Shown here: in pieces, positions 24,900 through 33,694 of the stretch
Layout: every line of letters begins with the position of its first letter
Position numbering within the stretch: position 1 is the stretch's first letter
DNA from: DASUCS01 sp041166745
GTDB lineage: Bacteria; Actinomycetota; Acidimicrobiia; Acidimicrobiales; JACDCH01
Length of the DNA stretch: 64,000 nucleotides
Assembly (NCBI GenBank): GCA_041166745.1
Contig: JBEEGH010000022.1
Span: forward strand, 41,872-105,871
Direction: 5' to 3'
Notes under the pieces: generated by a model
Told to the model about the DNA's origin: nothing
The model's input: the letters and a program-made list of their open reading frames with translations, nothing else
The model's database searches: none
Made by a program: the position numbers and the translations under genes

Positions 24900-25182
24900 C
24901 GAAGACCTCCAAGATGCCCCGGTCGACCAGATCGCCCAGGAAGGCCGCCACGCGGGCGGGGGCTGCGTCCGGGTCGTCGCTGAGGTCGGCCACGTACTGC
25001 TGAACTTCGCCGATGGTGTTCATCCCATCGCAGAGTCGATAGATATAGAGGCCAAGCGGGGTGATGAGGTGGAGCTCATCCGTGCGGGAGTTGTAGATCA
25101 GGTAGCGGTCCTGCTGGGGGCGGCACACACACCAGGCGGTCGATTCCAGGACGGTGGATGGGGCGAGGCTGGTAGTAGTCAT
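24892..25182 (-). CDS. PqqD-like RRE protein
   Basis: 96 residues from ATG 25182, chosen for GAGGAG 8 nt upstream. The sequence fits the PqqD winged fold (RYLIYNSRTDELHLITPLGL, YIYRLCDGMNTIGEVQQYVA, VAAFLGDLVDRGILEVFD). In PQQ, mycofactocin and many RiPP pathways this domain binds the leader of the precursor and presents it to a radical SAM enzyme. It sits between two radical SAM/SPASM genes, with an 8-nt overlap downstream and an 11-nt gap upstream. Confidence 0.88.
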   Translation of the reverse strand: MTTTSLAPSTVLESTAWCVCRPQQDRYLIYNSRTDELHLITPLGLYIYRLCDGMNTIGEVQQYVADLSDDPDAAPARVAAFLGDLVDRGILEVFDD

Positions 25183-25193
25183 GACGGGGCTCC

Positions 25194-26258
25194 TCACACC
25201 GGCAGGGCTTCGCCGAGGCGAAGGCCTGCCGCAACCTTGACGGGGACGACGCTGACCCAGCAGTGAGGGTCACCGGCGAGGGGATCGCCGCCGCTGTAGG
25301 AGTAGGCGACGGCACGACAGCCTCCACAGGTGTCCAAGTGGTCGCAGATGCCGCAGTTGCCGGTCACGTACTGCTGTCGATCGCGGAACTTGGCCAGGAG
25401 GGTGGAGTTCGCCCACATCGTCTTGAACGGCGTGTCGCGAAGTGAACCAATGGCGGTGGGAAGAAACACGCAGGGGGTGACGGCACCGTCAGGACAGATT
25501 CGGGCGACCAAGCGGCCCGCTCCACAACCGACGTACGAGCGCTCCTCGCCAGGAGGGACCAGCATTCCGACTCGGCAGTCGTGCCAGATCAGCTCGATAC
25601 GGCCTTGGAGGCGTTCGCGAAGATCGATCCAGGTCTCGAGAACCGAGCGCAGCTCCTCCGGCTCGAGGGCCAGACTGGCGGGACCGCGCCCCGCCGGCAC
25701 GTACTCGGAGAGGTTGACGGCCGCCGCACCGAGCGCTTCGGCCAAGGCCACGACTCCAGGGCCATCCCGCCAGTTCAGGCGGGTGGGCGTAAACCCGACG
25801 ACAACCCGCACGTCCCGTGCGACGAGCCGGTCAACCGCTCGAACCGCCCGGTGAAAGAGGCCGGGGGTCTGCCGGAAGTGATCATGTACGTCCGGCAGGT
25901 GGCTATCGATGCTAACCGTGACTGAGTGCACCCCGAGTCGGGCGAGCGCATCGGCTCGCTTTTCGGTAATCGTTGATCCGTTCGTCCCAACGTTGACGGT
26001 CAAGCCGCGGGCGACGGCGTGCCCCGCGAGCGTCTCCCAGTCGTGGCGGAGCAGCGGTTCACCACCGGAGAAGGCGAGTACGAGCACGCCAGCGTCGGCG
26101 AGCTCGTCGATGACCCGGAGACCCTCGGCGGTGCTGAGGTCCTCGGTGTCGTCGGCCCCCGGCATGGAGTCCGAATAGCAGTGCAAGCAACGCGCGTTGC
26201 ACCGGTGGGTGATCTCCCACGCGACGTAGAGGGGCGCACTGAACACAAGGTTGGTCAT
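25194..26258 (-). CDS. Radical SAM/SPASM protein (first of two)
   Basis: 354 residues from ATG 26258, which overlaps the previous stop (ATGA). CNARCLHC (Cys 20, 24, 27) binds the SAM cluster. VLAFSGGEPLLRHDW is the GGE motif. The C-terminus has a SPASM set (GCGAGRLVARICPDGAVTPC, NCGICDHLDTCGGCRAVAYS). Its architecture matches peptide-modifying enzymes. It is the first radical SAM gene of the operon; two related copies flanking a PqqD-like gene suggest sequential modification, or a heterodimeric pair, acting on one substrate. Confidence 0.93.
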   Translation of the reverse strand: MTNLVFSAPLYVAWEITHRCNARCLHCYSDSMPGADDTEDLSTAEGLRVIDELADAGVLVLAFSGGEPLLRHDWETLAGHAVARGLTVNVGTNGSTITEKRADALARLGVHSVTVSIDSHLPDVHDHFRQTPGLFHRAVRAVDRLVARDVRVVVGFTPTRLNWRDGPGVVALAEALGAAAVNLSEYVPAGRGPASLALEPEELRSVLETWIDLRERLQGRIELIWHDCRVGMLVPPGEERSYVGCGAGRLVARICPDGAVTPCVFLPTAIGSLRDTPFKTMWANSTLLAKFRDRQQYVTGNCGICDHLDTCGGCRAVAYSYSGGDPLAGDPHCWVSVVPVKVAAGLRLGEALPV

Positions 26259-26596
26259 GGTGATCCTCGAAGTCCGAGTAGGGGGGTGAGGTCTCGATAC
26301 CGTTCGGAGGTCACTGGTTCGACCAGCATTTGGTGCCAGCGACCGAGATAGGAAGCCATTGTTGGATCGGACTCGACGCGCACTTGGTCCTGATCGTGAG
26401 CCGTTTCGTCGGCGTAGGTCACAGCCTCGATGAAGTGTCCGCTGCCGGACGCCTCCCACAGCAGCTGGACGGAGATTCCGCCGGGTGCCTCGTAGAAGGG
26501 CCGGGCGTCGGCGACGAACGCGATCAGGTCGTCTCGAGCTGAGGGCTCGACACGGCTACGCAAGTGCAGAATCACGCCGTACTCCTCTTGCCACAC
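26255..26596 (-). CDS. Small dimeric alpha/beta-barrel-like protein, first gene of radical SAM operon
   Basis: 113 residues from GTG 26596 (GAGG about 5 nt upstream; GTG at 26602 is also possible). The pattern of a first strand (YGVILHLRSRVE), a helix (RDDLIAFVADARPFYEAPGG) and further strands (ISVQLLWEASGSGHFIEAVT) ending in a helical tail resembles ABM/EthD-type dimeric barrels. It is coupled to the radical SAM gene by ATGA, and it precedes the enzyme genes, which is the position often taken by a precursor. It is too folded-looking to be a classical leader peptide, but it could be a protein substrate. Confidence 0.65.
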   Translation of the reverse strand: MWQEEYGVILHLRSRVEPSARDDLIAFVADARPFYEAPGGISVQLLWEASGSGHFIEAVTYADETAHDQDQVRVESDPTMASYLGRWHQMLVEPVTSERYRDLTPLLGLRGSP

Positions 26597-27049
26597 CAAC
26601 ACCTCACACGGGAGGACTACGGCAACGATCCTCCAGCCACGCTTCCCGAAGTAGAGTCCAACGGCCCGAGAGACGCGGACTTTCAGCAGCTTGTTGCGTG
26701 CTCGGCGTCCGATCGGGTTTGGTTGGGCGTGATGACCGAGGGACTGCCGCTGGCGAAATGGCCCGACGGAGTGCGCGGCGGCGGAAGGGTCACGTTCGAG
26801 TGGTACGCCTCGGGGGCACATCTGCTCGAGCGTGAGACAGCCCAGCTTCCAGCACAACGACGGAGCAGTTTGGTCGCATCGGACCGTGTGGATGCCGGAA
26901 ATGCGTTCGCGGTGTTCGGTGGGCATCGTCGAGGTTGACGTCGGGGCTGGTGTTGGGGAGCGGGCGCGTCGAAGCTGACGCGTTGGTGTTGGGGAGCGGG
27001 CGCGTCGAAGCTGACGCGTTGGTGATGGGTTCGCCGCTGTCCGAGTGGT
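26597..27049. other. Upstream of radical SAM operon, no gene supported
   Basis: Frames exist on both strands (for example VRVSRAVGLYFGKRGWRIVA on minus) but none is convincing, and I found no short Cys/Gly-rich precursor-like frame with a ribosome site. It includes a 36-bp tandem repeat next to the IS remnant. The promoter of the radical SAM operon should be here. Confidence 0.35.
26949..27020 (+). repeat. 36-bp tandem repeat, two copies
   Basis: Two identical 36-bp units in direct tandem (each containing TTGGGGAGCGGGCGCGTCGA) are followed by the first nucleotides of a third. They lie just beyond the 3' end of the broken transposase and are probably slippage products at the edge of the insertion sequence. 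Confidence 0.85.
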
Positions 27050-28098
27050 TCAGGCTGCGTGGTAGTACTCGTTGACCAGTCCGCCGCAGGTGGGACGTCG
27101 TCGGATCGGCTGGCCGGGCCGATATTCGACGACGGGGCGGTTGTCGGGTGCTCGTTGGCCGAGACTGCGGCGAGGTCGGTGGGTGTTGTAGTGCTCGACG
27201 TAGTCGCCCAGGAGCTGTCGCAGCTGTCGACGGCTCCAGATGAGGGTGCGGTCGCACAGTTCGCGGCGCACGGTGCCGACCCACCGTTCCGCGTACGCGT
27301 TGGCGACGGGTGTGTAGGGCGGGGTGCGGATGATCGTCGCGCCGTCGCTGCGGAAGAGCTCATCGAACGGTCCGATGAACTGTCCGGCGCCGTCGCGGAT
27401 CAAGAAAGCGGAGTGGCCGGTCGTAGCGCATGCGGAGGTTGCGGGCGGCTTGGGTTGTCCACGGGCCGGTCGGGTTGGTGGTGATGCCGGCGAGATGCAC
27501 GCGCCGCGTGTCGAGTTCGATGAAGAACAACACGTAGTAGCGGCGCAGCGTCACGGTGTCGACGGTGAAGAAAGTCGCAGGCGAGGATCCCGGCTGCTTG
27601 GCTGCGTAAGAACGTTGTCCATGACTGCAATGCTCGGCCCGGTGCGGGGTCGATACCGGCCTTGTTGAGGATCGCCCACACGGTCGACGCGGCGATCGTG
27701 ATGCCGAGCCGGGCGAGTTCAACATGGATGCGGCGGTACCCCCATGTCGGGTTGTCCCGCGCGAGCCGCAGGATCGTGCCGCGGGTCTCAACTGCGGTGC
27801 CGGGCCGGCCGGGCCGATGCGGGTAGGTCCAATGCGTGGCGACGAGTCGTCGATGCCACCGCAACAACGTGTCGGGCCTCACCATGAAGATCGACCAGCG
27901 GTCACGACCGAACACGCGAGCCAGAGCGGTGAGGATCGCGCGGTCGTCGGGTTCGAAGCGCGGACGAGGGACCCGGCGCTGCAGCACGGCCAGCGGATGG
28001 CGTAGCACCAGGATTTCGACATCTTTGGAGCGATCCGTGCGGCCACGCAGCACCAACACGTCGATCACGAGCCGGACAACACGGTAGAAGCGGGCCAC
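27050..28098 (-). pseudogene. Integrase-core (rve) transposase, two frameshifts
   Basis: Reading from 28098, frame 1 gives DVEILVLRHPLAVLQRRVPR, LLRWHRRLVATHWTYPHRPG and NPTWGYRRIHVELARLGITI. Frame 2 gives VTLRRYYVLFFIELDTRRVH and GITTNPTGPWTTQAARNLRM. Frame 3 gives IRDGAGQFIGPFDELFRSDG, YTPVANAYAERWVGTVRREL and VEHYNTHRPRRSLGQRAP. Together these make one complete IS481/IS3-like DDE transposase of about 350 residues interrupted near 27560 and 27410. No flanking terminal repeats were identified with certainty. Inactive unless the indels are sequencing errors. Confidence 0.85.
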
Positions 28099-28408
28099 GC
28101 GCCGATCCTCGCAGCGCTCAGATCACGCCGCGCATGCCAGCGCGAAACGCCAGCTCAACGCATCCGGACGAGTTTTCGGCACGCACACGTCCTCCGACGG
28201 TTCACCGTATGGCCAGATGGTCAGCCAGGGCCGATCGAGACCGGGCCGCGAAAGAAGCGCGGGCTTCCGTGTCATGGTGGCCCGGACCTCCCTTCGTAGA
28301 GGCCCTAGCCGGCGGCCGACGGACGAAGTCGATACATCGAGAGGTCGAAGTCGCTTCCCGTGAGAGTCGATCGCACGACTGCGTTATCTGGACCGCGAAA
28401 GTCGATCG

Positions 28409-28750
28409 TCAGAACGTCCGTGTTCGACAACACGCGTCCCCGTTTGAGGTCACCGCCGCACACGCGATGCACATCGCCGTCTTCGTGGCGCGGTCCCAGA
28501 TCGCGTGCGTCCCCGCCGCGATCGGCTGGTCACAGCTATGACACACCGCGTCGTAACGAAACCGGATCGGCGCAGACACCCATTCCCATCGGCGACATCG
28601 ACCGGATAATGACAACTCCTGCCGCGTTCGAATGATGTGACTTCGAGGCCCGCGGCCCTGAATAACGACACGAGTGAGTAACGGCTGAGGCTCGCCAGTT
28701 CGGTAAAAGCTGGTGGGCGTCGGCGTAGCGCCTGACGGTCGACGCTGCAA
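28409..28750 (-). pseudogene. Fragment with a CxxC...CxxC zinc-binding tail
   Basis: The last 45 residues (FRYDAVCHSCDQPIAAGTHA, IWDRATKTAMCIACA) form a treble-clef-like module seen at the end of larger actinobacterial nuclease-type proteins. The first 60 residues look like shadow sequence. It is probably the remaining 3' end of a lost gene within the transposon-rich stretch. Confidence 0.35.
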
Positions 28751-28784
28751 CGGCTGATGGTCGCACCACGTTGTAGGTGTGCTG

Positions 28785-28859
28785 GCTGTAGCCGACGATC
28801 CGGTTTGAGAACACGTCCTTGATCGCGCAGCAGTTGACCAGCGATGCGTTCCGTTTCGG
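28785..28859 (-). pseudogene. IS3-type transposase OrfB scrap
   Basis: About 25 residues (KRNASLVNCCAIKDVFSNRI, then VGYS) match the conserved core of IS3 OrfB, where the phrase CAIKDVFSNRIVGYS is characteristic. Nothing on either side continues it. A short scar of an earlier insertion. Confidence 0.55.
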
Positions 28860-29269
28860 TCCGCTCCGCGTGTGAGTCAGTCGATCAGCGCCAGCGGTGG
28901 TTGTCTTGCCGACACCATGACGACCTGAACAGCGGTCGTACGCGCATCCGGTGGCGCGCATGTCCACTCAACCTTCGTCACTGCGATGCCCATGGCGAGT
29001 GGCGCCGCGGCCGAATCGGGTCAGTTCGCCGCGGGCCGGCTGCCCGGCACAGAGCAACGATGACACCGCCGTATCCGACCATGAGGTCTCCCGACAGGAC
29101 ATCGGGGAAACGACGCTGATGGCAGGTGCCAAGGTCGTCGCCGCGCCCGCTCTAGGCCGACGTTGCGCTCAAGCCAACTCCATCCAGCAGCTTCGATGCA
29201 CCTGACGCGACAACTCCAAACCGCCGACGCGCCCTAGGGCGCCGGAGCTCAGCTCGCTCAACCGGGTGC
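28860..29269. other. Decayed region, nothing recognised
   Basis: No frame on either strand has gene-like character. It lies between the IS scrap and the broken nitroreductase and is probably non-functional filler. Confidence 0.35.
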
Positions 29270-29815
29270 GCCAAGTGCGCGTATGAACACTTGTGCGCTT
29301 CCTCCCCACCTTTGCAAGTGCACGACATCTCCGAAGTCACGCCTGGTGGGTCGACGGACCGGCTGCAGCGGGCGGTCTGCGGGATAACTGAGGACGATCA
29401 GGTAGCGCAGAAGCGATCGGCCGGCAGGTTGAGTACCGCCCGCGCGCGGTCCTGATCGACGACGATGCCATGGCCAGATCCGATGCCCAGATCGGTTGCC
29501 GTAAGCATCATGTTCGCGGCCACCTGTCCCAGGTCGAAGTGAAGGCAGTCGTCACGGCCGAGTTCGTTGGGCGGCTTGGGCGCAACGAGAGCGATCGTCG
29601 CACCGCGCCGCAAAGCGAGTGCCGTGCCAGTCTCGGGACATCGCTCGCAGCTTGTCTCGATCGGTTACAACGACAAAGTCCCACGGCTGTCGGTTCGCGG
29701 CGGACGGTGCCCGGCGACCGGCTTCGAGTACCCGGGACAACTGATCATCTGCGATTGGTGCTTCGACGTATCGCCGGACGTCGCGTCGTGCTCGGATCGC
29801 ATCCCATGTTTCCAT
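29270..29815 (-). pseudogene. Nitroreductase family protein, frameshifted
   Basis: From ATG 29815: AIRARRDVRRYVEAPIADDQ and VLEAGRRAPSAANRQPWDFV, the FMN-binding N-terminus. The frame then shifts near 29610 to GATIALVAPKPPNELGRDDC and LGQVAANMMLTATDLGIGSG. A second shift near 29400 leads to YLIVLSYPADRPLQPVRRPT and RRDFGDVVHLQRWGG, the usual C-terminal end. All parts of a roughly 190-residue nitroreductase are present in order, so it is a full-length gene broken by two indels. Confidence 0.75.
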
Positions 29816-29997
29816 TCGTCAGCCTCCAGAGGTCCTCACAAGCGAACGGTAGAAACAGCCTCTCTTCCCGTCAATCGAGCACGTTGAGCGAGGTGCGCGG
29901 CGCGCGCTGAACCACGACAAACACTCAATTGACTCTCACGACGACGCGACAGTACAAAGATCATCTGCGTTCAGTGCACTGAGCTGAGGAGGCGTGG

Positions 29998-30993
29998 ATG
30001 AGGGTTCTCGGAGTCCATGGCAGCTCGCGGGCCACGCACGACGACGCGGCGCCGGGCTACGCGCTCCATGACAGTGCAGCAGTCCTTCTCGACGGACCCA
30101 ACCTCGTCGCGGCGGCAGAGGAAGAGCGGTTCACACGGGTCAAGCACTCGAACGCGTTCCCACAGCACGCGATCGAATTCTGCCTGGCGAGGGGTGGCAC
30201 CGACCTCGAATCGATCGACGCGATCGCGATCAATTTCGAAGAAGGATTCCTCGACGACCTCGCCCGAGAGCGGGCGGCGAACAGCGACGTGTGGGACGGG
30301 CCGCCGACCGGGCGCCGGTATGTGTCCGCATGCTTCGAACGAGCCTTCGGGACGAACGTCGAGGACAAGCTGCAGTTCTGCAACCACCATGTCTCCCACG
30401 CGTGGAGCGCATACGGCCCGTCCGGTTTCGAGGACGCGCTGGTGCTCGTTCTCGACGGCGACGGCGATGACCGCTCCGGCGTCGGATTCGATGCGGTCGA
30501 TGGTGAGCTGGTAGAGGTCCGCAGTTTCGAATTAGCCAGGTCGCTCGGCAACCACTACACGTCCGCCATCAGGCTGGTGGGTTTCGGCCGATTCGACGAG
30601 TACAAAGCCATGGGCTTGGCGCCGTACGGTGACCCAAGGCGGTTCCGAAGCGTCTTCTCCAAGGGCTACGCGCTTTCGGCGGACGGCGGCTACGGGCTTG
30701 CTGACCAGCACGAATGGCTGTCGATCTTGGATTCGTCGGGACTGGGCGCGCTCGCGCGCCGTTCCGGCGCGCCGTTCAACCAAGACCACTGCGAACGACC
30801 ACTTCACAGGCCGAATCCGGCGTGTGTGGGCCACGTGTCTCGTGACTGCAGACGACATCGAATGACGGTGGATCGTGAGGGACGTCGCATGCGATCCGCT
30901 TCGCGAGTTCATTGCTGCACAAGCTTGTGGCTTCTTCGCGCTGGCGTGTTGATTTTCCATCCGCCCACGCTCAGCTCGGCTCGCCACGAGTAG
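29998..30993 (+). pseudogene. Carbamoyltransferase (NodU/TobZ family), 3'-truncated
   Basis: The first about 262 residues match the N-terminal Kae1-like domain of NodU-type carbamoyltransferases: MRVLGVHGSSRATHDDAAPG, LVAAAEEERFTRVKHSNAFP, the metal-binding NHHVSHAWSAY and VLVLDGDGDDRSG. The match ends abruptly near 30785 (after RRSGAPFNQ). The remaining 70 codons are shadow-like, and the C-terminal YrdC-like part is missing. An intact member would be about 550-600 residues, so this copy is probably inactive. It follows a clean start and may have been cut by recombination. Confidence 0.75.
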
Positions 30994-31196
30994 GACTGAG
31001 CGCCAATGGCGCAACGACACCTGTGACGACTCGCGGAGTAATCGTTTGGTGGAGGGGCCGATGCCGCGAACAACTACCAACCGCCGACGTCAGCGTCGAG
31101 ATCGGCGCCACGTTCGTTCTCGCGGAGCCGTCCGGCGGGAGATCGCGTCGGCGCACGCCCGAGCGAGATGCCTCGGGCTACTGCGACCGTCGACGA
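30785..31196. other. Junction region, nothing recognised
   Basis: Sequence after the carbamoyltransferase break. No supported gene on either strand. It likely marks the left boundary of the defence-like island. Confidence 0.35.
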
Positions 31197-31406
31197 TCAG
31201 TTCTCGACGAGCTCCAGTGCGGACGCGGGATACGAGACGGTTGTCTGCTCAAGTACCTCGCCCGATGCGCCTTCGACGGGCACCTCGACGAGAACGGACG
31301 GCGATCCAGGAGGTCCGTAGACCTCGACGACGCTGCCAATCAGCTCGTCAAGGCCCCAGGGAACCCGAACTCGATCACCGATCTTGAAACTCGTCCGTGT
31401 TGCCAC
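31197..31406 (-). CDS. Small beta-rich protein downstream of HEPN gene
   Basis: 69 residues from GTG 31406. TSFKIGDRVRVPWGLDELIG and SVVEVYGPPGSPSVLVEVPV form a small SH3/KOW-like barrel of the kind seen in YxxY or CarD-type modules. It starts 7 nt after the HEPN-like gene and is very probably co-transcribed with it. In HEPN modules the small partner is often an antitoxin, but the usual MNT nucleotidyltransferase is not present here. Function is therefore unproven. Confidence 0.65.
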   Translation of the reverse strand: MATRTSFKIGDRVRVPWGLDELIGSVVEVYGPPGSPSVLVEVPVEGASGEVLEQTTVSYPASALELVEN

Positions 31407-31413
31407 AGAATCC

Positions 31414-32004
31414 TCACCAGGGGGCCGGCTGGCCGAACAGTTGGCCGAGATGTGAAGCCACCTCCGCGTCCATCGTAACGGCGAGCAGGTCAAGCGATCG
31501 ACGCCATTGCCGAAATGTCGCCAACGTGAGTGGATAGCCCTCCCCCCGCAGGCCCGCGAGCTTGGCTTCATCGGCGTGGGCGATGGCGTTCCTGGCGTCA
31601 TTCAGTTTGTCGAGGTCCTGTTGGCATGCGACGGTGGCGGGCTCGCTCGCCGCGAGACCCGGCCAGAGGCTGCAGCCAAAACGCAGGTAGTCCGAGCCCA
31701 GCGATCCCGGTTGGGCGTTGCCCCGGTCGAGCTGGCGATTCTCCGTCAACCTCCCCTTGATTACCTGTTCGAGCACTTGGTTGCCTGGCGCCGCCCAGGA
31801 CGCGAATGTCGATGCGCTCAGATCGTGAAGTTCGCGAGCAAATCCCTGGAACTCCGCCGCCAACAGAAGCATGAGAGACCGGTTGAGTTGGTTCGTTCGC
31901 CACCTCCGTCCGGGACCCTGCCCGCCGACAACCGCATGTATCGACAGCAACTCGTCGAGACGAGCCTTGCGTTCGTCGCGCCATCGCGTGAGGGCGGAAG
32001 ACGT
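31414..32004 (-). CDS. HEPN-domain protein
   Basis: 196 residues, all-helical. LNDARNAIAHADEAKL contains RNxxxH, the catalytic signature of HEPN ribonucleases. The upstream helices (LMLLLAAEFQGFARELHDLS) fit the RiboL-PSP/MAE_28990-like HEPN group. GTG 32004 was chosen over the TTG at 32049 because the extra residues are not helical. It is paired with a 69-residue protein 7 nt downstream and preceded by a 451-residue unknown gene. Likely a toxin or RNA-cleaving effector in a defence unit; activity is inferred from the motif. Confidence 0.7.
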   Translation of the reverse strand, partial: TSSALTRWRDERKARLDELLSIHAVVGGQGPGRRWRTNQLNRSLMLLLAAEFQGFARELHDLSASTFASWAAPGNQVLEQVIKGRLTENRQLDRGNAQPGSLGSDYLRFGCSLWPGLAASEPATVACQQDLDKLNDARNAIAHADEAKLAGLRGEGYPLTLATFRQWRRSLDLLAVTMDAEVASHLGQLFGQPAPW

Positions 32005-32109
32005 CACGCGGCCACCGTAGCTATTGCTCCGGGCCAGCCGTTGGGCCAACTCGCGTTCGACGACGGCTCGGACTACGCCCTGGCGAAACGCCCCTCCCAG
32101 TCGCTCGGA

Positions 32110-33465
32110 CTACTCGTTCCAACCAATGGTCCCCGACAGGGCGCGGAGGTGACGCCTTACCTCCGTCGTGTCCTCCCAATCGCCGACACGATCTCGTTGT
32201 GTGGCCGATCCGACGATCGCAGCCATCGTTCCTTCGATTGTCTGCAACGAGAAGCGGGTCAAGGCCTCGACGAACCGGCGGACATCGAGGAGAACGAGGG
32301 CGTCGAGGCGAACATCGCTGCCCCATGCCGCGTCACCGCCTCGGGAGTCGAAGATCTCCTCGATCACCGTCTGCTGTTCTGGCGGTACCACCAACAGGTT
32401 CTCCACGTCCCGCATCGATCCGCGAGCGTGGGCAATCGTGTTCAGCGGCATGGCGTGAAGGGAAAGCCGCAGCGCGCCCACGAGCGCAACGGCATCCGAC
32501 AGAGGAGTGCCATCTCCAACCGCCACCTCAAGCTTGTGGTCCGCCCGAAGGAGTTTCTGGACCCACGAGTCGCTTCGCCAACGAGCTCCGGCGTCAGTCC
32601 CTAGCGCCCAGTGTCGGTTCAACACGCGAGCAATTACGTCGAAGCATGCGTCAGCAGCCACCAATAGGCCATCGAGCGCGAAGAGCGTCTCGTCAGAGGT
32701 GTCATTGTCTTGCAGAAGATTCAGCTCAGCATGCACGCGGTCTCGCGCTCGCAAGACCTGGTCAACTCTGATGATGAGGGCATGACCGAGCCCGTTGAAT
32801 GCCCACGACGAGCCGTCTGGTCGAGGCGGGTCTAGAGCTCTCCAGGCTGGCCCCCAGCTCGGAATCAACTCGCGCGCGAGCAACCAGTAGAACAATCCCC
32901 GGTTGTAGGTAAGGGGGCGGGGCTCGAACGACACCACAAAATCATCTCGCGATCGCAAGAACAGGCCGACGAGCGCCAGCGCGTCGGTCACCGACATGGC
33001 GTTCGCTTGCTTCATCCCGGACCACAGAGCGCGCGCTCCTGTCACGAACGCGTCGGCAGGATGGTTGTCGGCGACGGAACCCAGCAGAGCGGAGAACAAC
33101 AGCTGCGAGTCGCTTACATCGTCTTGAGGCTCCGCTTGCCAGGAGGCCGCGAGAGCCCGGTAGGTATCGAGCGGACCTCCAGCGATGAGGGTGTGGCCGT
33201 CCGCGTGCTCGATGCGCGCTCCGACGGCGTTTCGTGTCTCGTCAGTCTGCAGCTCCACATGGATGGCGCCCGGCGTCTCGTCGGTGACGTACACGTCGAT
33301 GTCCGGATGGTGCGCGAAACCCTGCAAGTGGGCCCGGTGGGTCGACGCGGGAAGGGTGTCGACGTCAATCCACACCTCCAGGGAACGCGAAACGCCGCCT
33401 CTTCGGAAGGCAGAGCGCGGACGACCGTGGTAGTCGGCGTCCGCGAGGCGCACCACAGGGATCAT
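32110..33465 (-). CDS. Hypothetical helical protein upstream of HEPN gene
   Basis: 451 residues from ATG 33465. The frame is open to 33696, but the extra 77 residues are Arg-rich and overlap the promoter of a divergent gene. The N-terminus is beta-rich (SRSLEVWIDVDTLPASTHRA, DIDVYVTDETPGAIHVELQT); the rest is helical (DALALVGLFLRSRDDFVVSF, LFYWLLARELIPSWGPAWRA). There is no signal or membrane segment and I do not recognise the family. It lies 105 nt upstream of the HEPN gene in the same direction and is divergent from the VRR-NUC gene. Confidence 0.65.
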   Translation of the reverse strand: MIPVVRLADADYHGRPRSAFRRGGVSRSLEVWIDVDTLPASTHRAHLQGFAHHPDIDVYVTDETPGAIHVELQTDETRNAVGARIEHADGHTLIAGGPLDTYRALAASWQAEPQDDVSDSQLLFSALLGSVADNHPADAFVTGARALWSGMKQANAMSVTDALALVGLFLRSRDDFVVSFEPRPLTYNRGLFYWLLARELIPSWGPAWRALDPPRPDGSSWAFNGLGHALIIRVDQVLRARDRVHAELNLLQDNDTSDETLFALDGLLVAADACFDVIARVLNRHWALGTDAGARWRSDSWVQKLLRADHKLEVAVGDGTPLSDAVALVGALRLSLHAMPLNTIAHARGSMRDVENLLVVPPEQQTVIEEIFDSRGGDAAWGSDVRLDALVLLDVRRFVEALTRFSLQTIEGTMAAIVGSATQRDRVGDWEDTTEVRRHLRALSGTIGWNE

Positions 33466-33694
33466 CTCTTGGAGTCTTGCAATGATTGGGAACGGACCCG
33501 GCGTCAATTTGCGGCGAAGGTTCGACCGGCGGCACCGCACCAACCTTGAGGCAGTCGACCGGCCTCCTTCGGACCTCGTGGAGATCGGGTTTTGCCTGCG
33601 TTGCGTCGACCTGCGGTGCCTCGACACGGCGGAGGCGCTCGGACGGCGCAATGGGCATCTCACCAGCGGCTCGGACGCGTGACAATGGTCCGTC

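Noticed and set aside
26597..26930. A RiPP precursor upstream of the radical SAM operon
   Set aside because: No short frame with a ribosome site and a plausible leader/core was found on the minus strand; the available frames look like shadows.
26949..27020. CRISPR-like repeats
   Set aside because: Two 36-bp units are directly adjacent with no spacers and lie at an IS edge; no cas genes are present.
29384..29404. GATAACTGAGG, matching the first 11 bases of the inverted-repeat core
   Set aside because: It falls in the conserved LSYPADRPL coding segment of the broken nitroreductase, the right arm is not present, and chance plus coding constraint explain it.
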